This document shows, piece by piece, positions 31,635-42,971 of a stretch of 64,000 bases of DNA. Source of the stretch: Dipodascopsis uninucleata var. uninucleata (Eukaryota; Ascomycota; Lipomycetes; Lipomycetales; Lipomycetaceae). A program made the translations under genes and the position numbers. The DNA is taken from positions 310,001 to 374,000 of the forward strand of contig JAJLTO010000001.1 of NCBI GenBank assembly GCA_030568195.1, in the 5' to 3' direction. The notes beneath the pieces are model-generated. The model saw only the letters and a program-made list of their open reading frames with translations. It was not told the origin of the DNA and did no database searches. Every line of letters starts with the position of its first letter. Position 1 is the stretch's first letter.

Positions 31635-33428
31635 CTAAATCTCCGAATTGCATATGACATAGCGATCCCAGATAGTTGAATCGATAATCCATCGTTTGTC
31701 TTCTTCTTTATTACCAACCCGCTTGGCGACTTCTTTGATAGTTAAACGAATATTTTCTTTTGAAATTGACTTAAATTCCTTTTTCAATGTCTCTATTAAC
31801 ATCAATTGGTTCAGATCACTACCTTGGATCTTGAGCAGAATTGCTTTCAGCTCCTGTTCTGGGATTCGCTTTGTCGCTACTGTTGTGGGAATCTGAACGT
31901 CATTTGTCATCGTCGATAGTTTTCTAGACTGATCTGCTGGTGCCCAATAATTCTTAAAAGGATCGATAGGAAGAGTGATATCAGGATGAATAGTGGCAAT
32001 TTCCAGTCCACGCGCGTCAAACTCTGAGTTCTCACCGGTTATAAGATCAGTAAAGCAGACACCCTGGGCAACTGGAATTAGAGGACACACTACTCTGCGC
32101 CTTGGTTCTTCGCCAAGCTCTTCAGCAACCAAAAAATCGTTCATATCATCATCATCAATGAAATCACCTATTCCGCTTTCAGCGCCATCATCATCATCTG
32201 ACATTGCTTCTAAATCATCGACTTCGCCTCCGTCATCTTCGTCTACCCACTCTGCTTCAGAATCATAGTCGTAGTTAATTCGATCATCTCTCCAGAAAGG
32301 ATTACTTCTCGGAATCATGTTCGCTTTCGTAAATGTACCATAATAAGGTGGCCTTATATCCTCGTAAAATCTTAAAAATCGACGAGGAAGCTTAGCTAAA
32401 ACTGTCCGTACTTCTTCTTCTGAGACCTTTGCATTGTTTATAAGGCCTACAACCTCCTTGGTAGTCCATATCTGCCTGGAAGACGCGATTTTCTCTTTTT
32501 TGTCACGCTGGCGTAATATGGGCCCACTGGGCCAAGAGAAGTTATCCTTTGCGGTTGGAATGATAAGGTCTGAGGATGGGTTTTCCTGGTTAATTTTAGA
32601 TAGCAGAGTCGTATCAATATTTTCCTTGATTCCTTGTATAGAAGTATTTTGGAGTCGCGAAATAGTTGCCGGAGAAAGAGAGAAGAGGGTCACGTTAGAT
32701 TTAACGTGAAAAGGCAGAAATGTATCGTCATAGTCAGAAGACGTCTGTGATTGCACTTCTACTGACTCTGCTTTTTCACTAGGTTCGTTGTCAGGTCTGC
32801 TAAGTGATTTCTCTGGCTTTCTGAAAAAGAGTCCGAGTCGAAGCTGTTTTCTATCCTTCTCTTTCTGCCTTTCTTCCTTTAAACGACGCTCCTCCTCCTT
32901 AGCCTTACGTTCTTCTTCCTTAGCCTTGCGTTCTTCTTCTTTTATTCGTCGCTCTTCTTCCTTGGCTCGCCGCTCCTCTTCTTTGGTCTTTCGGCGTTCT
33001 TCCCTTTCAGCCTCTCGTAGTTCCTTTGCTATCCGCTTACGTTCGGCTTCTTCAGCGCGACGCTGTCGTAAGTCTTCCTGTTCAAGTAATTTCCGTCGCT
33101 TAGCTTCCTCTTGCTCCATCTGGCGTCGTTTTCGAGCTTCTTCCAACGCCTTTCGTTCCTCCTCACTGAGTTTAGATCGCTTTCGCTTTGCTTCTTTCAA
33201 AGGAGAGGACAGTAGCTCCGATATTGGAGAAGACGGTAGAGTTGTATCATTCGTAGTTGCAGTTTTTGCTGCTGGTGTATATGACTGATCACCATCTAGA
33301 TACATGTGATCTTCGCCAGCTACCGATTTCGAAGGACTGTCTTGTCGGTTCCCTTGGACATTTGGTGTCTCTGAACCTAGGGAAGACTCTAGCATCTGCG
33401 GAGTTGGAGCCATCACCACAGAGTCCAT
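31635..33428 (-). CDS. RLF2: chromatin assembly factor 1 large subunit (Cac1/p150)
   Basis: Intronless 597-residue protein. Residues about 80-193 are the KER region, a long charged helix of Lys, Glu and Arg. Immediately after comes QLRLGLFF (195-202), a perfect PCNA-interaction (PIP) box, as in yeast Cac1. The family block RFLRFYEDIRPPYYGTF and the acidic ED region (DDDDGAESGIGDFIDDDD) follow near 350-445. The C-terminus (about 520-590) fits the winged-helix DNA-binding domain. With the p60 and p48 partners (Cac2, Msi1) it deposits H3-H4 on newly replicated DNA at PCNA. It is convergent with the esterase-like gene (226 bp apart) and downstream of CUE3. Confidence 0.92.
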   Translation of the reverse strand: MDSVVMAPTPQMLESSLGSETPNVQGNRQDSPSKSVAGEDHMYLDGDQSYTPAAKTATTNDTTLPSSPISELLSSPLKEAKRKRSKLSEEERKALEEARKRRQMEQEEAKRRKLLEQEDLRQRRAEEAERKRIAKELREAEREERRKTKEEERRAKEEERRIKEEERKAKEEERKAKEEERRLKEERQKEKDRKQLRLGLFFRKPEKSLSRPDNEPSEKAESVEVQSQTSSDYDDTFLPFHVKSNVTLFSLSPATISRLQNTSIQGIKENIDTTLLSKINQENPSSDLIIPTAKDNFSWPSGPILRQRDKKEKIASSRQIWTTKEVVGLINNAKVSEEEVRTVLAKLPRRFLRFYEDIRPPYYGTFTKANMIPRSNPFWRDDRINYDYDSEAEWVDEDDGGEVDDLEAMSDDDDGAESGIGDFIDDDDMNDFLVAEELGEEPRRRVVCPLIPVAQGVCFTDLITGENSEFDARGLEIATIHPDITLPIDPFKNYWAPADQSRKLSTMTNDVQIPTTVATKRIPEQELKAILLKIQGSDLNQLMLIETLKKEFKSISKENIRLTIKEVAKRVGNKEEDKRWIIDSTIWDRYVICNSEI

Positions 33429-34200
33429 AGTAGATTCGCACTGTCAAAAAACGTGACTCTCGATGGCTGTATTTTTCCAAATAGTAGAAAGAGATCACTC
33501 GGATCTCAAGGAACCTTGTGTTTCTATTTCTACCCTATGATGGGATGTATGATTGTCTCCACGCAGGACTATTATATCTTAGGAGTGCCGTAAATTAACT
33601 CCAAACGTGCCAGTTTTATCCTGTGCTTCAATAATTTCACGCACATTAACACTTAGACAAGCACAATAAACTCGCTTTGTCTGTATAATTCATTCAAGCT
33701 CATAGAGACAGTTACACATAGTCGTTTATTATCTTGAACTGAATACATCCTGGATCTAATTAGTCAAGATTTTTTAAAAATAATTAACACGCGTTTAACC
33801 CTAATCCGTGTATCGCGACGTTATTCGAGCTCTTCCCAAGTGCATTCGAGGCAAAAAGACTGTACAAATACGTTTTATACTGCTGATTAAATAATTCGGT
33901 TTATTATGATGTCGATACTTGAAATTGCTATACTACAGCTACAATAAACATACAAATAGCGGAAGAACAGGGTGAAGTCTGTTTTTTTCATTGCTCAGAT
34001 CTTCTCTAATTCGACTAAAACGCACATGATATTCTTATGAAAACTGGATAACATTCTAAACAAATAACAGTAAGAGAAATGTCTAATGAGCACAATAAGC
34101 CGACAAAAGTAGTAAAACTGCCCTTGAAATGTAAACCTGTGAATGTTCCATACTGCTATTTGCTCTATATCAATTAGCAGTGAAGAACCATATGCAATAT
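33429..34200. other. intergenic between CUE3 and RLF2
   Basis: About 770 bp of AT-rich DNA containing the 3' flank of CUE3 and the promoter of RLF2, both on the minus strand. No further gene or notable motif was recognised. Confidence 0.6.
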
Positions 34201-36270
34201 TCAAATATCTGACATTCCTCGACGCATTTTGCGCGCGTGACCTTCTTTACGACCATGATTCACTCTGCCACTAGTTTTCGAGCCTCTTCCTCGTCCACGA
34301 CCATCATTTCCGCGTCCACGGCCACTGCTTCCTTCCGGTGGGTGACGACCTCCATGTTGAAAATTGGTAGTACTGGACCTCTCTTGTTCATTCTCGTCTT
34401 CCCCTCTATTCCTACTTTCAGCAGCAGCAATATCAGGCACTGCTGGTGGGTGATTTCCTTTGAACTCATATGTCGTTTCTAACCTTCGACGAAGTCGTGC
34501 ATCCCTATCGATCATTCGTGCCCATCCCTCAATTTGCTCATCAGTCCAACCAGTCATCGATTTCAGGTCTACGCGTTGACGAGATTTACGATCATTAGTA
34601 GTAAACGCAGACTTCTTGGTATTATAAAGATGCCACAGGATTCGCTCATTCGGGTCTTCTTGAGATACTAGAGATGCAGCTTCATCTAAAGTAGAGTCTA
34701 ATCCCAGTGTTGATGCATCAACATCATCGTACGTATCATCACGTTCATCGTCATCTTCATCGTACATCAAACGCAATGAGTCGATTATCTTTTTCTTATC
34801 TGCTTCACGAGGAACATGTGTCAGCATTTCATCAGCGGTTACTGATGAAGACTTGCCTATGGAAATTTTGGAGAGTTCCTTAGTGAGATCGACGAATCGA
34901 TCTGGAACTGGAACTGAAATTGATATGTCTGGCCCGGATGGCTCACTTGTTTCCTGTGGTTCTTCTTGCGGAGCAACTATGTCATGATCGACGAGATATA
35001 TTATCGCTCTTTCTGGATTATTATCATTCAATTTAAGCGCCCGTATAACTTCATCAGCAGAAAGATGAGGGAAGATGTCCCGAACATTTTTTATACTCTC
35101 TGAGCCTATACTGTTGTTTGAAAGCTGCTTGCCTTTTGCTGGCTTTGTCTGCTTATTTGGTCGTTTGAAGGTCCTTTCGATTTCAGAAACTACTTCTCTA
35201 GGTATCTTTAATCTAACCGTGTCAAAGGACACCAAAATACCATTAAGAATTCGAATATTATCGTCTTCCTGATTCACAGATCCAGAACTTTCCACAGATG
35301 CAACTGTAGAGCGCAGCTTAGGTATGAAATTTGTAGAAACAACTAAAGCTGGTAGCAAGTCACCGACTGTAACTTGATGCGGTCGCGGTAGGTTGGTAAG
35401 AAGATATTTCAAGCATTCCACTGTCGTTTCTGGTATGAGATTAGCAGTACTCACCAGAGACAAGTATGCACAGCGAAGTATGAGCTCAGAAGAAGACGGA
35501 TTCTGCTCCACATTATCTGAAGTGGCAGCATTCTTCACGCCATCATTACGTGCTGCTGATTTCAAGTGTTCAGAAAGTTCTGAAATCCAAGGCTTCACGG
35601 TAACCCAGGCCCTAGCTAAGCCTTTATCTGTGAAAAGAACTTGCAGAGCGTAGATCTCTTCAAGTGATAAAATACCAGCATTAAGACGGTCTAACACTAA
35701 AGCAACAAGCTTCGGAACTACTTTGATTTGGTAATCTCGTAGGATTTCAATCATTATGCTTTGGTTAAGCCGACTGTAAAGTCTATAGAATCCCCATATC
35801 ATATCGAGATTAGATGCCGGCTGACTATGATAGAATCTTGAAAGAAGGATAAACACATTTCGGCGTAGTTGACGCTCCATTGGATCGTTGCTTGGTTCAT
35901 CCTTTGCAGTCCTATCCTGCCGACTACGATAGTTACTTCTTTCAGTCTCGTCTTCATCGCGAGAAAGAGACACATAACTCTTCAAAAACTGGACAATGGC
36001 AACAGGAGGTATAGTCTCTGGTCGAGAGACATAGTATTCTGTTAAAGCACACCATTCTTGTAATGCCGCTGACCAGATGTCACTTGCAATTTTCTTCCGT
36101 ATCCCAAGCCGAGGAAAGGGAGCCACAAAAATATCAGATTGCTGTTGGTCTTGCTGCACAGAGTGTCCTACTGCTGAAGGCACATTTGTAGCAGACGGTG
36201 ATATAGAAGATGTGCTGTTTACAGTAGGGAGACCAGATGTCATCGACCTTACCAAATGTTCGTGAAACAA
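34201..36270 (-). CDS. CUE3: CUE-domain protein Cue3/ASCC2, RQT complex subunit
   Basis: Intronless 689-residue protein. The N-terminal half has the helical ASCC2-type region (LGIRKKIASDIWSAALQEW, then NVFILLSRFYHSQPA). The CUE domain at about 392-432 (VRDIFPHLSADEVIRALKL, PERAIIYLVDHDI) binds ubiquitin. YDEDDDERDDTYDD follows, a hallmark of Cue3. The C-terminus ends in RG-rich repeats (SSGRGRGNDGRGRGRG) and a basic tail likely to touch RNA. Cue3 works with the Slh1 helicase and Rqt4 to split stalled, ubiquitinated ribosomes in quality control. Length fits yeast Cue3 (624 aa). Confidence 0.9.
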   Translation of the reverse strand: MFHEHLVRSMTSGLPTVNSTSSISPSATNVPSAVGHSVQQDQQQSDIFVAPFPRLGIRKKIASDIWSAALQEWCALTEYYVSRPETIPPVAIVQFLKSYVSLSRDEDETERSNYRSRQDRTAKDEPSNDPMERQLRRNVFILLSRFYHSQPASNLDMIWGFYRLYSRLNQSIMIEILRDYQIKVVPKLVALVLDRLNAGILSLEEIYALQVLFTDKGLARAWVTVKPWISELSEHLKSAARNDGVKNAATSDNVEQNPSSSELILRCAYLSLVSTANLIPETTVECLKYLLTNLPRPHQVTVGDLLPALVVSTNFIPKLRSTVASVESSGSVNQEDDNIRILNGILVSFDTVRLKIPREVVSEIERTFKRPNKQTKPAKGKQLSNNSIGSESIKNVRDIFPHLSADEVIRALKLNDNNPERAIIYLVDHDIVAPQEEPQETSEPSGPDISISVPVPDRFVDLTKELSKISIGKSSSVTADEMLTHVPREADKKKIIDSLRLMYDEDDDERDDTYDDVDASTLGLDSTLDEAASLVSQEDPNERILWHLYNTKKSAFTTNDRKSRQRVDLKSMTGWTDEQIEGWARMIDRDARLRRRLETTYEFKGNHPPAVPDIAAAESRNRGEDENEQERSSTTNFQHGGRHPPEGSSGRGRGNDGRGRGRGSKTSGRVNHGRKEGHARKMRRGMSDI

Positions 36271-37146
36271 ATAAAATTTGCTTATTAACCTGCTTCACGG
36301 GCAAGCAGAAAAACCGGTATTTATTTAGTTATACAATCCGACACAGAAATAATATAGAATATTATATTATTTAATCTTTGTCAAGAAATTTTGTAACAGA
36401 TTGAAAAAATAATCCAATCGAAGATTAATAGTCCGTAGGCTAGCAAATTAGTTATTCATAAAGCGCAGCACTAAAAAAGCTATAGAAAATCCTAGCTACT
36501 ACCTACAAACGCAAGAATAACTACTCATTAATCAACGGTCAAATAAAGCGAGAATAGACTTCAAATTACTTTAAGCAGGCCTATATCTTATTTTAATTTT
36601 CCTCTAAATTAAAAGGATAAAGATCAAATTAAATGGATAAAAGTATTTAGATTTCTACACTTTCAATAGCGGAAATATTAAGTAAAGCTCAACAACATAA
36701 GACGACGACGACGACTTAAAATGATGGCATTTCGAGCCAATTATTATTACATTAAACAAAATCAAAATAATATGATAGACACGCGGATAATACCAATAAA
36801 CGATTAGGTATATAAATATAGAAAGATTAAAGTGGAATCAGTCTGTAATATATAAACAGATGCACACACAACGTATCGTATAACACACTAAATCCCAATA
36901 AGACACAAAAAGCTATTAAACAAGGGTAAAATTTCGCCAACTAGCATGAAAGAAAAGAATAAAGATAATAATTAGAGTACAGGACGGCGAGGCTATAATA
37001 CAGCAGTGTCCTATCAATAAGACCATAGGAACTAAAAAAAAGACCCGTAACTAAAATCTGAAATAATAATCAGAATACAAATATTCCCTGCCATTATAAT
37101 ACACAATCGATAACTGGCGTAGCAAAAGTCCTACCAATACAGATAT
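36271..37146. other. intergenic, very AT-rich
   Basis: About 875 bp between two minus-strand genes. It holds an AT-only-armed inverted repeat (AAATAATATA/TATATTATTT, 36347-36372) and a (GAC)5 repeat (36701-36715). No gene was seen. Confidence 0.55.
36701..36715. repeat. (GAC)5 microsatellite
   Basis: Five perfect GAC triplets in AT-rich intergenic sequence between CUE3 and the C2H2 gene. No function is apparent. Confidence 0.7.
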
Positions 37147-38816
37147 TTAAGCTACCATTCCAGCCATCGATGCTGCCTCAAGAAGAGCATTCATTCCTTT
37201 CATACCGTCTCCCGTGCCAGATGACGCATTTACCTCGGTACCGTTAGGCGATCGCGAAGCAGTGTCATTAGAGGCGTCACGACCAGAAGACGAGTTTGTC
37301 CTCATTGGAGGCAGCACACTTGATCCCTGGTTCTGCAATGGTGGAAGTACATCTGGAAGCGAACTGCGTCTTCGTGTGGTATAACCAGACTCACTAGCCG
37401 TACTCGCAGAGCTTATACTTCCATCACTCCCTGTTGGATTATGCCTGTAGGATGAAGGTGGAATCAGGGGCGCTGAAGGTAAAGGCTGACCATATTGGTG
37501 ATACGAATATGATGGTGGAGGAAATCCAGCAGAACTTGGACGACCTGGACGAAGGTATTCATACTGATAGTCATATACGCGACCTGGTGTCTGCTGCGGA
37601 TAGCCATATCCTTGCGCCTGGGGAACCGGTGGTGGCAAATTATAAGGAGCAGGACCAGATGACGAAAGCGTTGGGGCCCATGTCCGCCTTCGCATATGCT
37701 CATCATCTTCATGCTCATACTTATAATAATTGTTATAATAATGATAATAATCAGCCTCAGGTCCAGTAGCATGAGGTGGCCCATACTGTGGAGGTGGTGG
37801 CCCACCAGCTACTAGAGGTTGTGGAGGAGGTAGGGTTGCAGACGACGGAGGAGTAAAAGAATGACCTGAGGAGTAACGGGGAGCATTGCCCGCAGGTGAA
37901 TATAGATCACCCGCTACGGATGCATATCGTGAGTATCGAGGAGGAAAGTGAGGTGAAGTCGGCGTTTGAGAGTGAGCAGACGAAAGAGGCTGCAGTAATG
38001 GAGGACAAGACGATGGCGACGTAGGAGGTGAAGCACCTGAAGGAGGTGCACTCGACATGGGATGGGACACGTCTTGTGGATTGCTGAACAGGTTAAGAGG
38101 ACCAGGGCGATGCTGGTTTGGGCGGAATCTGGGTGGAATGGGAAAAGAAAAGCCAGCAGAAGAAGGGACGCCAGGACCATTGGGACCACTCGTAGTAGTA
38201 GAGTCTCTCGGCTCAAGAGGCTCCAGTTGACGGGTAGTTAACTTCGAGTTGTTAGGACTGCTCTGCTGCTTTACTATAACTGTATCATTGGGCGAGCTGC
38301 CAGCAGTAGAAGCGGGTGCACTGGACTCAGTAGCAGACGTGCGAACAGTACTCATAGAAGAACTAGCACCACGACCACGGCCAGAGGAAGTAGCCGTCTT
38401 TGATTGGAAGCTTCCGAGGGGAGTCGTAGTAGGAACAATTGACTCATTCGCATGAACAGTGTGGGCATGCTGACGCAGATTGTCCAGACGAGAGAAAGTT
38501 CGATTGCAATGGCATTTGAACGGTCGTTCACCGGTATGTTTTCTGGAGGATGTGTCAGCAGATGCTAATCGGTAAAAAAATCCATACATGCCTTGCCCGT
38601 CGCCCCTTTTTGTGTTGATGGGACGCCATGGAAAAGACACGAGGACAAAAGAATGCAACAACAAAACAAGTAACCGCGCGCACACAGCACACCATGCAAT
38701 GCTTACCTTATGTGACGAGCCAGATGTTCGGATCGTGTAAATGTCATTCGGCAGTCACCGTATCCGGTGCATTGGAAGACTTTCGGCGGCTTGGACTTTG
38801 ATCTTCTTGTGGACAT
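37147..38816 (-). CDS. C2H2 transcription factor with two N-terminal fingers
   Basis: Two exons on the minus strand, 38707-38816 and 37147-38542, with a 164-bp intron that splits the first finger; 501 residues. The start [16 protein letters not shown] leads into finger 1 (C-x4-[12 protein letters not shown]), linker [11 protein letters not shown], and finger 2 (C-x-[17 protein letters not shown]). This N-terminal pair, with finger 2 in the short C-x-C form, is a standard fungal arrangement close to the Rsf2/Tda9/Rsv1 group. The remaining 430 residues are disordered, rich in Pro, Ser and Tyr. Reading from the first Met of exon 2's open frame would lose finger 1, so the spliced model is preferred. 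Targets unknown; its 4.2-kb upstream region suggests complex control. Confidence 0.87.
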
Positions 38817-40252
38817 CGTATTGCGGCGTCAGGCTTAGATCTGTTTAGCTGAGGATAACGCGAAAACGGCGAAACAGTGGCAAATCGTAGTCGGTAGGTA
38901 AATTTTTATATCAGAGCGAAGAGCAAGTCAAAAGATATAGCGATATATACGTAAGTGATGTAGGGAAAGAAATCTGTGAAAATTCTGTACCTGTCGCCGG
39001 TCGTCGGTGCAAATTTTATTATCCCTTATTAGTCGTTTAGTTAATTGCACTTTGCTGTCAGTCTAAAATTTTTAAATACTCTAAAAATTTAGCTCAAACG
39101 TTTAAACGCAGAGTCCACCCCAATACGAGCGACGGTGAATTCTCTGGTGAGAGCAGAGCCTAGAAGAATGCTTGAAAGGGAGCGAGTCCCTCTGTAGTTT
39201 CACGAAGGAGAGAGGGGTTTGAGGGAGAAGGCCAAGCCTCTTTCCGTTCCTGAAGAGTCTTATGCACTGCGGCCGCAAAAAAAGAAGCACAATCGCAGAG
39301 TACAGCCAGTGACGGGAGACAGAACGGACAATCTGCGGAAATATAATAGCTCGAGTGAACGCCGCGCACAGGGAGGGGTGAGTGTGAGCGCTCAGAAGAC
39401 TGGGAGAAGTGCGTTTGCGACGAAAGACGGGCTTCTAGAAGAGGAGGAAATACATGTGCACCGGGCTCCGGCTTTAGCGTGGAAAAGACGGACCGATTGC
39501 TGAGGTACCTGGAGCTAGCAGGCACGATTCAGATGCAGATTAGTGGGAGGCGTCTGGCTGTATGTAGGGTAGCTTGGACGCGCAAGCTTTGATAGCCCTG
39601 TAGGAGTCGGATGCGCTTGATCTTGCGATGCACGACTATGCGAGGCCGCCGTTCAGTGAGATGAGCGCACCGTTAATATATGCTGAGCGTATAGGCAGCT
39701 TAGGCAATGAGGAGTGCTGTGGGCACGCACTTTTATATTTTCTTTTCTTTTTTCAAGAAAAATATATATAAAAGGGCAAGATATATATAAGGAGGGAAGA
39801 GAAAAACGAGTAGAGAAAGAAAAAAAAAAAGAGATGAGAGACAAGGTGTCCAGACAGCAAAAATGAAACTGGGCGAAAGTAAGAAAGTATGGACCAAGGA
39901 CGACGGCGACGAAGACTACACCTTAATAGAAAAATCTAAAGTAGAATAAAATAAAAACTAACGACAAAATTGAATCCGATTAATAATAGTCAATGACGGA
40001 AAAAGGTAGACGCAGGAACACACTATTTCTGGTACGAGATACGCGGAAAGCATAATTGACGTCTCAGTACCCGCACATCTTCACACAGCTGTGCATCCCG
40101 GCCCCTCGTCTGCAGGCTTACTGTTTGTGGAGTAGGGTACGCATTAAGTACGAAGCAAGGGCCTAAAGCTTATGCGACACAGCACCAAAATAGCGGACAC
40201 ATAGTTTTAAGGAACCGGGCGGAGGTGCAGACGCCAGATGCGCACTTGCACC

Positions 40253-40342
40253 CTAGTGCGTACGGCGTCGCGCGACTTATGCCAGGGGTGCGCAAGTAGC
40301 CACGGGCGCGCGCCACTTGTGCCATAAGCGTGCGCGCACTAG
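40253..40342. repeat. GC-rich inverted repeat with clustered GCGC/ACTTG motifs
   Basis: CTAGTGCG (40253-40260) and CGCACTAG (40335-40342) are exact inverted repeats. The 74 bases between them carry several related pieces (GGTGCGCAAG, GCGCGCCACTTG) in both directions. It may be a degenerate repeat cluster or a structured RNA segment. Confidence 0.35.
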
Positions 40343-41267
40343 TAAGGCACATGGTTCGCCGAGAACGGCAGCTGCAGGTGCAAATCGGCCAAAATCGACA
40401 GAGTCTCTGCAGGTCTGTTAAAGCGTGGTCCGGTGCAGCGAGCAGAGCTTGAAAAGCAGGCATCCAGAAACGAATCGAGCCGGACTCAATAGCCATGTTT
40501 TCTTCGGCGCGCGGGCCAGGGTCGGGCGCTGTAGCACGCAGCAGAACGGGTAGGCATCGGCTTTGCTAGCGGCCAAATAATGTATAAACGGGTATTAGCG
40601 GATACTAGTGTGGGATATGGCTATCGCTAGCGGTGGCCCCCTTCTCAGCGCATCTGGACTCATCTGGTTCATACGAGTGCAATGCCCATAGTCATTCCCG
40701 TGTAGAGCGCTTTGCCTGCAGTGGTTCCGCTTCCAGTTTCACTATGCTGTAACTGCTGTGACTGCTGCTGCTTCTTGTTGTTTGCGTCTTTCCCTTAGTA
40801 CGTGCTTTTACCGTTGCGGTACAGCTACAGCTACTCTACAGCTACCATCGCCGATGCTAGTTGGAATGCATTGCGGAGCGCGCTCGCTCATGCAAGAGAT
40901 CCTGCGAGTCCACGTTGCTGTTTTTAACTGCTCTTACGTGCGCTTTCCCTTGCGCCTCCCCTTATCCCCTAGATGACGCCCAGGCCATTCATTGCGTCCT
41001 CCGCTGCCCACACAGGCATCTGCGCATGCGCCATCGCACTGCTGCCGTTGCGAAACCTGCCACTACCGATCACTCTGAGCTCACGCACCTAGCTGATCCG
41101 CCAGCGAATGCCAGTTCCAACTAGCTGATCTACGGTGATACCGCTCTGAGCATGCAACGAGTAAAAGCCTACCAGATCCACGCGGCTGTCGCATGGCCGC
41201 TGCCCTTGCTGAGCTTAGCAATGCAGCCAAAACTTGGCCCTGCCTTTTTTTGGGGAGGGGTGCAGGT

Positions 41268-41281
41268 GTTGCCCTGGCAAC
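41268..41281. promoter_or_regulatory. RFX-type X-box, perfect palindrome
   Basis: GTTGCCCTGGCAAC fits the RFX consensus GTNRCC-NN-RGYAAC at every position and is a perfect 6+2+6 palindrome. In yeasts the RFX factors Crt1 and Sak1 use such boxes for DNA-damage and cell-cycle genes. It lies 1.7 kb upstream of TPS2 and 2.45 kb upstream of the C2H2 gene, eight bases after an AGGGG element. The controlled gene is unknown. Confidence 0.6.
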
Positions 41282-42971
41282 GACAATGAGCTATGCGCTC
41301 ACGCATAAGTGCATGAATCTTTGGTCACCAGAACGGCCCGACAATACTACTGCGACGTCCTTGTTGTATGCTCTTCCCTATTTTGTGCTGTGAATATCAT
41401 TCTTTTTCACATTACCTATACGACAAAAGCATTTCTGCTACATGAAAATCATAAAAAATTTTTATCTCGTTACTGGACCTCTTTCAGCTTTTACCTGCTG
41501 GGATCGGCTGATGTGCTCTCCACGTTGTGCCACGTTCTCCATGTGCGGCCGCTCTCTGGGGACATCTGCTATTTGGCGGTCACCTCGGAGAAGACCATAA
41601 CGGTCCAAAATGGCGACCATCTCTGATGCCCTGTTGTCACTGCAAAAAAATGTGACAGCACAGGAACACGTCCTGCGCTACGCCGAAGCTTGCTTAGACG
41701 ATGCGCCTCTAGCTCGTTAGTTGAAGAGCCCACAAGCAGAATGCGCTAGGTTTGCCATACAGGCTTTAGCATTACTGGAGAACAAACAGTACATGCGACT
41801 GGTTCTTACACTCCCTGCTCTATACTGCTTATAAAAACTACTATCCTCCGTTACAGCTTATTTTGCGCCTGGCGCTATTCTCACCGGCCACTGCCTGTCT
41901 GCCTAACTCTCATCTATACGTGGCTATCTATCCGATGGCTATCTGTGACTCTTCATGGGAAAGTGAGGGGGAGATACCAGACCTTCGGCATTTTCTCCTC
42001 TAGAACTAGTAACGTTTTCTCTCTACACTGCTGCTTCATCAAAAAATAAAATCCCTTTGTCCCGTAGTCCAGTACCATGCAATCCTTCCGCTCGCTTGCC
42101 GCTAATTCCTTCTTTCTGTCACTGTTCTCTACCGAATAGAGCGAAAGCTTTCTAATCTTGCTCACCAATGTCCGAACGAACTGCAGTCTGATCTGCATCT
42201 GACTGCAAACATAAGCACCGTGACTAGTTCTTCCTCCACAGAATCAATATATTATCTCCACTTCTACAATCAGTGCATGGTTGCGCTATCGGGGACTTCT
42301 ACAGCTTACATGTGTTTGCATACCCTGTGGAAAGGCAACTCACCACGACTGGAGAACTGTACCTAATTCACCACCATCAACATATGCCCATCCAAACTTT
42401 ACACCACTACTACCACCACTTCCACCCCACCGCAAGAGTTGGATTTAAAACAAACAAATAAAATCATCTCCAGCTGGCCGATGCTTTTTCTGTTGGCTCT
42501 GCATAGCTGCTAAAAACAAATTAGCAAGTTATCGTTTTCAGTTAAAATAAAGCAAAATAACCGTAATGGCACCATGGAGGAAAACCATGGAACTAGCGGA
42601 AAACTAAGTCTGAAGCGTAGATCTATCATTCATTCCCCAGCTTAGTTCTTTCCTTTCTCCATTTCTTAATCAACTTTTATGTGACTTCACAGTAGTCAAT
42701 TATTTGACTGATCCTTCATCGCATTACCTCCATAATCCATCTTACTGCGCTTTAAATAGGATATATATATACTTACATATAGTATATCCATATTTGTATA
42801 GACTACGCTACTTCACATTTGCATAGCCTGTTCTCTGCAGAGCGAGAGTTGTTTGTTACTTCATCACAAACGGCACACTCTGATCTTGCAATACTCAAAC
42901 TTTTAACTTAGTACGCGCTATCTCTGGCCTGATATTCATTCCTACTTTCTCGCTCTCTCATTCCTCATTTA

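Larger units (their letters stand above)
38817..42971. other. 4.2-kb divergent intergenic island, GC-richer than its surroundings
   Basis: Non-coding DNA between the C2H2 factor and TPS2. The part from about 39100 to 41700 is visibly GC-richer than the rest of the window and has many chance open frames on both strands that match nothing. It contains an RFX X-box (41268-41281), four stress-element cores (40958-40962, 40966-40970, 41256-41260, 41966-41970) and an 8-bp inverted repeat (40253-40260 and 40335-40342). A TATATATATA tract lies about 200 bp before TPS2. It looks like a large control region, possibly with a non-coding transcript. Confidence 0.5.

Noticed and set aside
36347-36372. 10-bp inverted repeat AAATAATATA/TATATTATTT
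   Set aside because: Made only of A and T in very AT-rich DNA, so chance is a sufficient explanation; mentioned only in the intergenic entry.
39102-39525. Overlapping open frames of 60-120 codons on both strands
   Set aside because: They lie in GC-richer DNA where chance frames are long, overlap each other on opposite strands, and resemble no protein family.
40170-41124. Open frames of 70-110 codons in the TPS2 upstream island
   Set aside because: Cys/Arg-rich, low in typical coding character, no domain or splice support; judged non-coding.
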